Shown: positions 39,001-52,256 of the stretch, one piece after another | Layout: every line of letters begins with the position of its first letter | How positions within the stretch are numbered: position 1 is the stretch's first letter | Source of the DNA: Aulostomus chinensis | Lineage: Eukaryota > Chordata > Actinopteri > Syngnathiformes > Aulostomidae | NCBI GenBank assembly: GCA_037954235.1 | Contig: JBBMOA010000013.1 | Span: 6,895,001-6,959,000 of the forward strand | Direction of reading: 5' to 3' | Length of the DNA: 64,000 bases | The notes under the pieces: model-generated | The model's database searches: none | Seen by the model: only the letters and a program-made list of their open reading frames with translations | Told to the model about the DNA's origin: nothing | Translations under genes and position numbers: made by a program

Positions 39001-42000
39001 GATGATGATGGTGATGACGGTGATGATGGTGATGATGATGATGATGGTGATATGATGATGGTGGTGGTGGTGATGATAATGATGATGGTGATGGTGATGA
39101 TGATAGTGATGATGGTGAAATGATGATGGTGATGATGGTGATGATGATGATGGTGATATGATGATGGTGATATGATGATGGTGATGTTGATGATGGTGAT
39201 GGTGATGATGGTGATGGTGGTGATATGATGATGGTGATGATGATGGTGACGATGGTGATGATGGTGATGATGGTGATATGATGATGGTGATGATGATAGT
39301 GACGATGGTGACGATGGTGATATGATGATGGTGATGATGGTGACGATAGTGACGATGGTGATGATGATGGTGATGATGATGGTGAAGATGGTGATGATGG
39401 TGATGGTGATGGTGATGATGGTGATGATGATGGTGATGGTGATGATGATGGTGATATGATGATGGTGATGATGATGGTGATGATGGTGACGATAGAGACG
39501 ATGGTGAAGCTGATGTTGACGATGATGACGATGGTGATGACGGTGATGATGGTGATGATGATGGTGACGATGGTGATGACGGTGATGATGGTGATGATGG
39601 TGATGGTGATGGTGATGATGGTGATGATGGTGATGGTGATATGATGATGGTGATGGTGGTGATGATGATGATGATGATGGTGATATGATGATGGTGATGA
39701 TGATGGTGACGATGGTGGTGATGGTGATGATGATGATGATGATGGTGATGACAGTGATAGTGGTGATGGTGATGGTGGTGATGATGATGATTGTGATGAC
39801 TCTGATGTTGATGATGGTGATGGTTATGATGGTGGTGATGGTGGTGATGGTGATGATGGTGATGGTGATGATGGTGATGGTTATGATGGTGATGATGGTG
39901 ATGGTGATGATGGTGATGTTGATGATGTTGATGATGGTGATGATGGTGATGGTGATGGTGATGATGGTGATGGTGGTGATGGTGGTGATGGTGGTGATGG
40001 TGATGATGGTGATGGTAATGGTGATGATGGTGATGGTGATGATGATGATGATGATGGTGATGGTTATGATGGTGATGGTTATGATGGTGATGGTGATGAT
40101 GATGATGGTGATGGTTATGATGGTGATGATGGTGATGTTGATGATGGTGATGATGGTGATGGTGATGGTGATGATGGTGATGGTTATGATGGTGGTGATG
40201 GTGGTGATGGTGGTGATGGTGATGGTAATGGTGATGATGGTGATGGTGATGATGATGATGATGATTATGATGGTAATGGTCAAATTTTACATTTTAATTT
40301 GTTTAAATTGAAAAACATAATTTATTAAATAGTCAAACACAAACATGAGTGCGTCAGCATGGCGGGGGGGGGGGGGTGCGTATTCACTCCACAGCCAACA
40401 CCCTGTGGGAGGTTTCCGTCTGTTTTATGTTCCCTGACTGTGTTTTACTGCCAGCACAGGAGCTGCTAAATCAACTCAACCAGGAAGGACATAAGAATCA
40501 GCAAATCACGCCTGAAACGCCCTCATGTTGTGTTCGTGTCATATTTCTGGAAGCACAAGCGCATCAGCTGGGTTGTACCCTAAATAAGCAATTTTGAAGA
40601 AAGCTTTCAATTCTGCCGTCAGTAGGGACAGATTTGCATTGAACAGTGGAACTTTTCATTTGTGTCATGAAATTATTTCTAAAAAATTATCAATAACAGC
40701 AGTGAGTCCTCCATGAGCTCATCCTCATCTCTGTGGTAGATGCCTACACCATCTCAGAGGTGACTTACGCCTGGACTCGGAACGCCTCGGACTCTGTAGT
40801 GGTGGAAGGAGAAAGCTCCCGCCTGAACCAGTACGACCTGCTTGGACAAACAGTGGGGCAGGAGACCATAAAATCAAGCACAGGTAAGGTTTGCTGGGAT
40901 GAGGCCGAGTCTCCTTCACCCTCATCCAGAGGAATGTTCCAAATAAGATCCCCCTTCATCAACAGCAGATCTCTTTCATTTTCTCATGCTTTTTTAAGTC
41001 TCTTCCAGAGAAACAGCCTCTCTCTGCTCTCGTCCTGTTTTGGTTTTCTTTCTCATTACACCAATATTTATCCATCTCTTGAAGTAACCAGAAGATCCAA
41101 AAGAAAAGTTGATGGGTCTATCAATCATCATCAGTCTACGTTGGGCATTTGTCTCAGGGTTCCTTTCAAAGACTCACGTCTGTGTTTGATGTGTCAGGAG
41201 CTCATGATCCCCACAGGTTCATCTAATAACTATGAACGTCTGTTCCCACATTCAATTTTGCCACATCAGACAAAAGAGCAGAAACATACTGAATAAATGA
41301 CACTAGCTTAAATTGGTGATAGGATTCCTACCCCGGCAGCGTGGTGGTGCAGTGGTTAGCACTGTCGCCTCACAGCAAGAAGGTTCCAGGTTCGAGTCCT
41401 GGCTCGGGCACGGGATCTTTGTGGGTGAGTCTGCATGTTCCCCTGTTCCTGCTGGGTTCTCTCTGGTACTCCAGCTTCCTCCACAGTCCAAAGACATCAA
41501 GAGGGACCAGGTTAATCCAGACTCTAAATTGACCGTAGGCGTGGCTGGGAGAGCCAAGGGTTGTCTGTCTCTATGTGTTGGCCCTGCCATGGACTGGTGA
41601 CCCGTCCAGGGGGAAGGCCGCTGGGATAGGCTCCAGTTGATGTCCATGTTTCTCGACATCACCATGCAGATGACAGCAGCTTCAGCAGCTAATTCCACAG
41701 CAGTTTCTCTCAGATTTTCTTTGGCCTCACGTGAAAAGCTCCCCGCCACAACCTCAGTCGCCCCCTTGCTCCGTCCTCCCCATTGCCCCTGATCAGTCTG
41801 CCTATTGTCCTTTGTTGAAGTAACTTCACGTCTGACACTAATGTAACGTAATGAGGTGTAAACTTTATGGTCCACCCACTCTGGGACAATTTAGCAGAAC
41901 CGTCCGTGGGTTGTTCTGTAGTCTGTGCGTCATCATCTTTAGTCAGGGGGACACCTTCGTCTGTAGTTAGGAGGACATCTGACTGTAGTCAGGGGGACAT

Positions 42001-45000
42001 CATTGTCTGTCGTGAGGACATCGGTCTGTAGTCCGCGGTACATGATAGTTTTTAGTCAGGGGGACATCATCTGTTTGAAGTTAGGAGGACATCCGTCTGT
42101 AGGCCAAGAGGACAGCTCAAACTGAAACACATCCTCACTTATGTCTTGCATTTCACCTCTCTTTTGTCTTCATCTCATTTGTCTGGCTTGAGAGTTCTGG
42201 CATATTCTGCATGACCAAGATTCAGTAAACAGGGATTTGGCATCTTGAATTCTTTGTTCTGTAGTTTTTGAATCTTCAGTGTTTTTGAATCTTCAGTCAG
42301 CCATCTAGCAGGGCCTGGAAACCCCAACACTGTACCAAGCCTTTCTAAATGTCTCACTGGAGAACAAAGATGCAGACATGTTGATGGATGTGGGGCAGGA
42401 AATCATTATCAATAAAAACAGACTAGATGCTGATGCAGAAGCAGACAAAAGGGAGCGCATCAGTCAGGGACACTAGCAGAGGAGCGGTGGCTGCTGTGTA
42501 GCTGCCCAAGACACGAGGACATCTAAGGGAAGTGCAGTGATGCGGTCATGCATGGATGTTCTGGGCTCCAACTGTGAATAACTTGCTGTGCTTATGGAAA
42601 CTGTGGCATTTCACTCAAAGGGGGCTGCAAGATACATCAGCAAGTGACTGTGATGGTGGGAAGCTCATTAGTGGACACGACATGAAGTCCAGAGATAGTT
42701 GGGCTCTCTGTAACAGAGCAGCTGAATGGAATTTTCTGTTTAATAGTCCAATGTCTTTCCTTCAATCAACCATTTCAACATTTCTGACTGAGTGTTTGAC
42801 GAAGAGCTTGATGTTACTTGTGTTTGTTGAATGTGAGTTTAGAAGGTGGCAGGGAGATGAGAACTTACATGTCTTTGAGGAAGCTCTTGAGATGCAGTGC
42901 AGCTCACACGTGCTCATGAGATGCACAGCTGACCTCGTCAAGGCAGGATTTAATATTTCCTGAAACATCTGAGTGTAAAATGCAGAGGAAAATATTTTCT
43001 TTTTGGAGAGGCTTTTGTTTTGTTTTGAATACGCCACTGCCACCCTACTCAGCGGGATGGCGACCTGTCACCTAGGTGGCTGTCAGTTGTCAATCAGCTG
43101 CGAGGTTCGCCAGTATTCGCCTCCTCTCCTGGACCCCCTCACATGAATGTGAGGTTCTGGTCATCATATGTGAGCATGATTATTTACAGCCTCCTGGAAA
43201 TGTCACAGCTTTGGCTCCAAGATTCCAAAATAAAAGCACAAAAACAACAACAAAAAAGAAACCTAACACTCGAGGTCACCGTAGTGTCTATAAAAGTAAT
43301 TTATTATAAAAATCGAATTCAGGCTTTATGTTCCTGCACATTAATGGACTGGACCTCTCCAGAGAACTGTGTTTGCTCAGCACAGCAACTGATAGTGGAT
43401 GGGAAGTGTTAGCATACCTCGGTCTAAGTCACCAAATACACTCTTCTTCTAAAGGTCCTTGACTGGATGAGTATAACCAGGGTTTGACTGAGGTATGCTA
43501 ACCTGCCAATCCATTACCATTGATTGTGCCAGGCTAACTAGATATTAGCCAGCCTTTAGCTCCTTTTCAACCAAAGAATTTTCCCCAGGAACAAGGAGCA
43601 TTTTTAGGAACCAACTTTGAGAACGTGGAACTAAACATATAACAGAAAATGAACCAGGATCTAAATTCAGTTCTGGGACTTTGTCAAACATCTCTGGACG
43701 AAGCACTTTCTGAATTTCCACGAGCTATGGGAGTGAGTCTTTTTCATCACAGCATTTCTGATTGGTTCAGTGCTGAGCAGGGTTTATTATTTAGTCTTAC
43801 TACAAACACCTATACAGTAACAATAACAGAGTGACAGCACTTAGGAGGAGGTCCAAGTCTTGCTGGTGGTTTAGGATGACATCCAGCAGGAATTAGAGAA
43901 AGTGGCTCACAGGTTGAAAGGGACTTCTGTGAGAATCAGCCCCCCACAGAGGAGAGGACGGTCTCAATGTCTTGTCTCATTTGGGGACGATGGACAATAA
44001 CAGCATTTCCCAAAAGGTTGGAACGTGATCACAACAGCCTTCAGAGAGTCAGAGGAAGATATTCGGGAAATTTCTCAAGCACTCAGATGTTCCAGAAGAA
44101 CTCAAGCGCTGCCTACAGAAATACACATCTGCTTGTCAAGATGAATTCATAACACTTCTAACAAGCGCATTGTTCACCAGCTGAAAAACAGCGAAAACAG
44201 CGAGCGAGCACCAATAGAGAGGAAATAAGCCATGATATTAAAGAGACATAATGAGGACTAAAAATAGCATTCATGCAAACACAATGAAACAGATGACAAG
44301 AAACAAGGAGGTGCATACAGTGTGGGTGTGGGTGTGGGTGTGGGTGTGGGTGTGTGAGACAGCAGCTAATCCAACATTAGCAGTAGAGGACGTGTAGTCG
44401 GTGAGCTGGAACCGTTCCGTCTTTGTCCAGGTTCTCCAGCAAGTCTCACTGCTGTGTTAAAAAATGTACTAAACACCATCACCATCATCATCATCATCAC
44501 CATCATCACCATCATCACCACCATCATCATCACCATCACCATCACCATCATCATCATCACCATCATAATCATCACCATCACCACCACCATCATCAACACC
44601 ATCACCATCACCATCATCATCACCATCATCATCACCATCATCATCATCACCATCACCATCATCACCATCATCATCACCATCATCATCATCATCGTCACAT
44701 CACCATCATCACCAACATCATCACCATCATCATCATCATCATCACCACCATCATCATCACAATCACCACCATCACCATCATCAACACCATCACCATCATC
44801 ATCACCATCACCATCACCATCATCATCATCACCATCATCATCATCACCATCACCATCATCACCATCATCATCACCATCGTCAACACCATCATCATCATCA
44901 TCATCACTATCACCATCATCATCATCACCATCATCATCATCACCATCATCACCATCACCATCACCATCACCACCACCATCACTATCATCATCACCACCAT

Positions 45001-45128
45001 CATCACCACCATCATCACCATCATCATCATCACCATCATCACCATCACCATCACCATCATCATCATCATCACCATCACCATCACCATCACCAGCACCATC
45101 ACTATCATCATCACCACCATCATCACCA

Positions 45129-45160
<32 letters not shown>

Positions 45161-48100
45161 CCAGTAAAACACTGATATTCTAGCCTCCTTCATTATGAAC
45201 TGGACATTCAACAACCTTTTGAATATTTTTTCTAACCTTTACAACTCATAGTTTTTACCACAGAACATTGTGGTGTATTTTAATTAAATCAGTTGAAGCC
45301 AGCTGGATCCGTCAGGCCGAGGCTGGTCCGGTGGAGCTGCTATCAACTGATCGCCCACAACCTGCTCTCATTATTCTTCCTATATTTCTTTAATTTTTTT
45401 GATTAAAATATTTGTTTTGAGGGCTGCACGGTGGTGCAGTGGTCAGCACTGTGGCCTCAAAGCAAGAAGGTTGTGGGTTCGAGCCCCGGCTTGGGCGTGG
45501 GATCTTTCTGTGTGGAGTTTGCATGTTCTCCCTGTTCCTGCGTGGGTTCTCTCTGGTACTCCAGCTTCCTCCCACAGTCCAAAGACATCAAGAGGGGACG
45601 AGGCTGATTGATACTCTAAATTGACCGTAGGTGTGACTGTGAGTGTGAATGGTTGTTTGTCTCTGTATGTTGGCCCTGCCATGGACTGGCGACCTGTCCA
45701 GGGTGAACCCCGCCTCTCACCTGTAGATGCTGGGATAGGCTCCAGCCCCCCCACGACCCTTACTAGTAAGGAATAAGCAGTAGACAACGATGGATGGATG
45801 GATATTTGTTTTGAGCATGTGAAAAACAAAATTCTTGAAGCTATCTGGATTCAATGATAAAACATGAACCTTTACATGTCTGAAAAGGAGATCGAGGTGG
45901 TTTCAGCTGGATGTGTAACTGGGGATGGGGGGTGGGGGGTTGCAGGTCACCTGAACATGCCTGCTGAACATGAACTCGCTCATGCAGGTTTAAAGAGCTG
46001 TGAAGCTGCCAAAGAGCCTGGAAAAAAACAAAAAACTACAGACAAGAAGTCAGTGGTGACACAGACTCGTGGTCAGGTTTTGGATGCCCCCCCCCCCCCC
46101 CCCCCAACGTCACCACCACCTCCACACAGAAACACACACACACAAAGATTGTGCGTGCGTGTTTGTGCAAGTTTGTCAAGTTTATATGGCGCTGCTGAGA
46201 GATGTGAGAGCACGCATGATTGGCCGTGTGGCTGGGAGACAGCACTGATCTAATTTCACACTAAGTTGAGGAAAGTATGATGAAGGAGGCTTTTGAGAGA
46301 CACTTGTCATTGCGGGGCAACAACAGCAGGGGTGATGATAAGAGTGCAGAATGGGGGACACAGTGGTCCATCATCCTCCAGTGGTCCTGGTGCATGAAGC
46401 AGTCAGCTTGGTGGTTGTTGGCTTGACCATCAAGCAGCACATTAATGGGCTGTTATGACCTCTCTGGTCTAGGCTGCTTTTGGCGACTCTGCTGACCGTG
46501 AGAGTGTAGGAAGTGTCCCCTGGTGGGGGCCAGCTTATAGATCTGGGTCGTTGCCTCCAGACTTGGGCTGTAAGCCCCTGGGAGGGGTGGGTAGGTGGTG
46601 TGCGAAGCATCACTGTAGGTTTGCTGCCTTCTCTATACGCATCAGCAGTGGCTAGGCTAGCAGCGCTAGTTCTGGTTTCACCAGTCACATCTTACATCTG
46701 CAGATGACAGTTGGAACATTTATTCCTGTAGTCAGGAAACATATTGGCTGATTTTTCCTACCCAGGACAAAAATGGTACAACTGAATGCCACTGTAGCCT
46801 TCTACTCCGACTGTAACTACCTAGTGAGATGAGTCGGAGTCAAGCAGAAGGAGAAGAGCAGCAGCTTTTCACAGATTTGTTTTTGATAGAGGATGTTGAG
46901 GTACGACTCATTACCCAGGTTGGGTATTTGGGTTGAAGGTTATTGATGGTTTCCTCACAAACATTTGATGATTGTTTTTCCATCGGTATACTTTGATTTG
47001 TGTCATGAAGTATCAGTATTTTTGGAATTTGATGGAAAAAACTGTTCCCACCGCCGTTGTCTTCACAGATGTAAAAGGGTAATTTCCTGTTGAAGAAGAA
47101 TAGAATAGAACAGATCTTTATTGTCATTGCTTCCATGGATCTGTAACAACAAAATTAAGTTCGGAGCATCACTACTGGCGTACAAATACCTGATAGCATA
47201 CAAATACCCAGTAAAAAAATTAATTAAAAATCCCACAAAACATACTTGAATATAAATATAAAGAAGATCTTTACCCTGAGGCGGTCCGGTGGAGCAGTGG
47301 TCCTCACTGTGGCCCCCCAGCAAGAAGGTTGTGGGTGGAGCCCCGGCTGCAGCACGGGGTCTTTCTGGGTGAGTCTCCATGTTCTCCCTGTTCCTGCTGG
47401 GTTCTCTCTGGTACTCCAGCTTCCTCCACAGTCCAAAGACATCAAGAGGGGACGAGGTTAATCCAGACTCTAAATTGACCGTAGGCGTGGCTGGGAGAGC
47501 CAATGGTTGTCTGTCTCTATGTGTTGGCCCTGCCATGGACTGGTGACCTGTCCAGGGGGAAGGCTGCTGGGATAGGCTCCACCCCCACCACCCTGAACAG
47601 GAGAAGAGGGAGAAGATGGAGGTATGGAGGGATGGAAGGATGAATGGATGGATGGAGGGATGAATGGAGGGATGATGGATGGAGGGATGATGGATGGATG
47701 AATCTTTACCCTGACAGTAGAATTTTACCATCACTGATATGAGTCATTTCTGAATTAGGATGCAAACAGGTGGACATGATCGCTAAGTGTGTCCCTGAGC
47801 TAAGTGCTCCAGCTCGCCTCCCTATAGGTATCAGTTACCAGTATGGAGTATTTCCCCAGTGACTACTGCATGCCACTGTCAAGGGAATCCCTGCTTCACT
47901 TTCATTGAGTAAGAATATCCTTTCATGCACTAAATGCTCCTATCTAGGTTAAGTGGTGTATGATGCTTCAATAGGAGGCAGAATGCCTGCCAGCGACTGT
48001 TTCTCTTGTTTAACGAGTCACTCCACATTATCTGATTGGCTGATTCTAAATGAATCATTCATTAGTACTGTGTCAGTGTTTGATGTAGCGTACTTACAAA

Positions 48101-50385
48101 GTAGGTCATTTGGCACCAATGAATGTGCTCTCAGGCTTCACTGGGATGGACATCTTGCATAAGCCTGCAAACATCCCAACACACTACAGTTACAAAACAC
48201 CACAGTTTTGCTGTACGTGTTTGTCATCTTCTTCCTGTTGTTGTGCAGCAGCTCCAGGACAGGTTGTCATGTCACCTGTGCTGCCTCACACGGCTCTTTG
48301 TGTGGCACCCACCTTTTCTTTTTACAAAGGATATTTCATACCTCCATCACACTATACAAGCTTTTAGACTATTTTGTTTTATGAGTGATTTTGCATTATG
48401 ATGGACTCTTTGTGTTCATAGATCAGACTTTTGTCAGTTACTGTTTTATTTTGAAATTCCTTCCCTCATGTGTCTGCGAGTTTTACTTCCTGTCTGTTTC
48501 CCTGTTTTTTTTTTGTGTGATCACCTGTTTCATGTTGATTCATCAATAATTCATCCTCTTCTGGAGGAACTTGGATTACAGCAGTAAATTATCTCTGAGG
48601 CAAATAAAAAAAGATGAGAATCGTTTCATAGGATCATCTTAGATCATGAAGCAGTCTGATGACGGGTCTTCTCCTCCACCACCAGTGTTGAGATCTACGA
48701 TTCCCTCCTGCCAGCTGCTCATGGTGGACTGGTGGACTTGGATCACTGCAGTGCGCCAGCTGGTCTTTCAGTCCCAGGTGTTTGGGTCAAAGGTTCCGTC
48801 TGAGGTTCTGGTTTCATGATCCACTGCTGAGAACTCCACCTCATACACACACTGGGGCCTCAGCTCCTCCCCAGTCCACCTGAGTCCAGACTGAAGATAC
48901 TGGAGTCACAGCTCCTAACTGTCTGATAGCGTGTGTTGCTAACATCAGCAGCTAACATTAGTAGCTAACACTAGCAGGATGAATGTGACCATTTAGTGTC
49001 CAGACAGAGAAATATAACTCAGCAGAACAAATCCCATGTGATGTTTATGTATTTTCATTCCAAAGTATTTAACGTGTTGCTAGTTTGCTTTGTTTTTAAA
49101 GGTTTTAACTTTTTTCATCTTAAAAACACATATTTCTAGGATTCCTCCACTTACCACTCAAGGGAGCTCATGTACCACCAGCGGTACATGCACCACAGTT
49201 GGAGTATCACTGATTCACATTCTGAACCAGTTGTGGTGGGGCTGCTTCTACATCTGCTGCTGCTTGCTTTCGTTTCTTGGGTAGATGTGTAGAAAACTGA
49301 ACTGTCTTAGCCTTCAATGAACAACCCCCCCCCCCCCACACACACACACACATGCACACACACTTTCCTCTGCAACAGAGTGTATCAAGGTCTTTATTAC
49401 AGAATGGCAGTAAATGAGCTCCACTCTGTTGCCATGGGTAACAGGTCTAATCTCAGCTTCTGTTTCCTGGTACTGCAGTACTGCCAAGCTGTTAGTAAAC
49501 TGAACTACTACTGCCTACTTGTCTGTGGATTACTCTATGTGTACTCCCTGTCAGTGGGCTGATTGGAGGAGGTCTCAGCTGTTAAACTTGTGTGATGTCA
49601 TTATCAGGGTTATTGATTTGTTCTTTTTAAGGTCCAGCAGGAAGTTTCTTCATGCCATTAAGGCCATTTTGATTTTATATTCTTGTTGTTGTTTGAGCTG
49701 TCAAGCAACTCATCGTTGACCTCGTTCTCCTCTTATCTGATTGGTCTGGGTTGCGGGGGCAGCAGCCTCAGTAAGGAACCCCAGACTGTCCTCTTCCCAG
49801 CCACTTCCACCAGCTTTTCCGGGGAATCCCGAGGCGTTCCCAGGCCAGCTGAAAGATATAATCCCTCCAGCGGGTCCTGAGTTGGCCCCAAGACCTCCTC
49901 CCAGACATTCCTGAAACACCTCCAGAGGGAGGCGTCCAGGAGGCGTCCTCACCAGATGCCTGAACCACCTTCACTGACTCCTCTACATGGAGGAGCAGCA
50001 GCTCTACTCTGAGTCCCTCCTGAAGGACTGAGCTTCTCACCCTGTCTCTAAGGGAGAGCTCAGCCTCCCTGAGGAGGAAACTCATTTCAGCCCCTTGTAT
50101 TCTTGATCTCGTTCTTTCGGTCATTACCCAGAGCTCACTCAAGTATTCAAGGATTCAAGGATCTTTATTCTCATACCATTCACATTTCCATGTTGGTGGT
50201 ACAATAGAGAGTAGCATAATGGAAAGTAGAGAACAGAAATAGGTATTTACAGACAGGTCTTCAGCTCTTCACCCTCGCTAGGGTGCTGGGGGGGGGGGGG
50301 GGGGCATGGGAGTTTGCCCAACCAGTCCACATGTGCTTTGTGGATCTGGAGAAGGCTTATGACCGTGTTCCCAGGAGCACCCTGT

Positions 50386-50416
<31 letters not shown>

Positions 50417-51943
50417 GTACTCTGGGAGTATGGGGTGGATGGCCCCTTACAAAGGGCCATTCAGTCTTTCTACCAGAGGAGTGAGAGTCTGGTTAGTGTT
50501 GCCGGCAGTAAGTTAGACTTGTTCCCAGTGAGGGTTGGACTCTGCCAAGGCTGCCCTTTGTCACCGGTTCTGTTCATAACTTTAATGGACAGAATTTCTA
50601 GGTGCAGCCAGGTGGTGGAGGGGGTTGAGTTTGGTGGCGGGAGGGTGTCATCTCTGCTTTTTGCGGTTGATGTGGTCCTCGATTTACCAGTCGATCTACA
50701 TTCCAACTCCCACCTATGGTTATGAGTGTGGTGCTGTGTGGTGGAGAGCGTCCTTTGCACCTGCATCACTGTGTGGCATGGCAGCTACATGGCTGCAGAA
50801 CAGAAGGCTCTTCAGAGGGTGGTCAAGGCTGCACAAAGAACTGTGGGGAGCAGTCTTCCCTCCATCTCGGACCTCTACACCTCACGATGCAAGGGGAGGG
50901 CCCTCCGCGTCATGAAGGACTCCACCCATTCCGCCCACAGTCTGTTTCCTCCTCTCCCCTCTGGCAGGTGGTTAAGGAGCATCCAGAGCAGGACCACCAG
51001 GCTCAGGAACAGTTTCTTCCAGGGAGGATCTCATCCACCCCTGGAGCTCTGTCACTGCAGAATTGTTTCTCTATCTCAGCGACTTCTGGCCCGGAGTTTG
51101 GACGACCCCCCCCCCCCCCCCATACTCCCCCAACTCCATTTCCTCCATGGAGTACCTGTTGGTGTGATTGAGGAGTTCTTCAAAGTATTCCTTCCACCGC
51201 CAATTACCTTCCCAGTTGACGTCAGCAGCCTCCCGTCCCCACTGTAAACTGTGTGGGCAAGTTGCCTCCTACCCCCCCGAGGCGACAGACGGTTTGCCAG
51301 AACCTTTTCCGAGCCAACCAATAGTCATTCTCCATGGCCTCACCAAACTCCTCCCACGCCTAAATTTTTGCCTCAGTGACCGCCATGGCTGCACACCGCT
51401 TGGCTTTCTGGTACTGGTCGGCTGCCTCTGGAGACCCACAGGCAAGCCATGCCCTGTAGGCCTCCTTCTTCAGCCTGACGACTCCCATCACCTCTGGTGT
51501 CCACCAGCGTGTTCGGGATTACTGCCACAACCGGCCCCAGCAGCCTTACGACTGCAGCTCACGACAGCCACCTCAACAATGGCAGAGCAGAACATGGTCC
51601 TTTCAGACTCAGTGTCCCCCACTGTCCCTGGGATGGGAGTTGAAGATCATCCTGACAGGTTCTTCTGCCAGGCGTTCCCAGCAAACCCTCACTACTTGTT
51701 TGGGCCTACCAGGTCTGCGCGGTGTCTTCCCCTGCCACCTGATCCAAGACTGACACGACTCCAGCTGTCAGGAATGAATTCAGATGATGAAGACAAAAGA
51801 AAAACACTTGAAAATAAAAAAAAGATTACACACATCAGAGGTGTTGGTCTTGAAATCATGCAAAATTTGATATCTATGTCACCTGCGTGGTGTATTATAT
51901 TGATTTAACATTGCATGAGTTTATTACTTTGGTTGTCAACCCT

Positions 51944-52008
<65 letters not shown>

Positions 52009-52225
52009 TCTCCTCAGGTGAATACACGGTGATGACAGCTCATTTCCATCTGAAGAGGAAGATTGGCTACTTCGTCATCCAGACCTACCTGCCCTGCATC
52101 ATGACTGTCATCCTGTCCCAGGTCTCCTTCTGGCTCAACCGAGAGTCGGTGCCAGCTCGGACTGTGTTTGGTAAGTCACAGACGGACCAACATGAACCTC
52201 CCGTGATTTAGAAATACACGGAATG

Positions 52226-52256
<31 letters not shown>

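Noticed and set aside
36660..40311. Open frames of 200-438 residues rich in Met-Val, Ile-Thr or His
   Set aside because: They are translations of the (GAT/GGT)n tract on both strands; composition is purely repeat-driven.
44366..45214. Asp-rich, poly-His, Ser-Pro and Ile-Thr open frames up to 282 residues
   Set aside because: Translations of the (ATC/ACC)n tract; no non-repeat domain.
4386..47612. The recurring element head considered as tRNA genes
   Set aside because: B-box-like sequence is present but no cloverleaf with acceptor stem is formed and the body is shared by all copies, so these are tRNA-derived SINEs.
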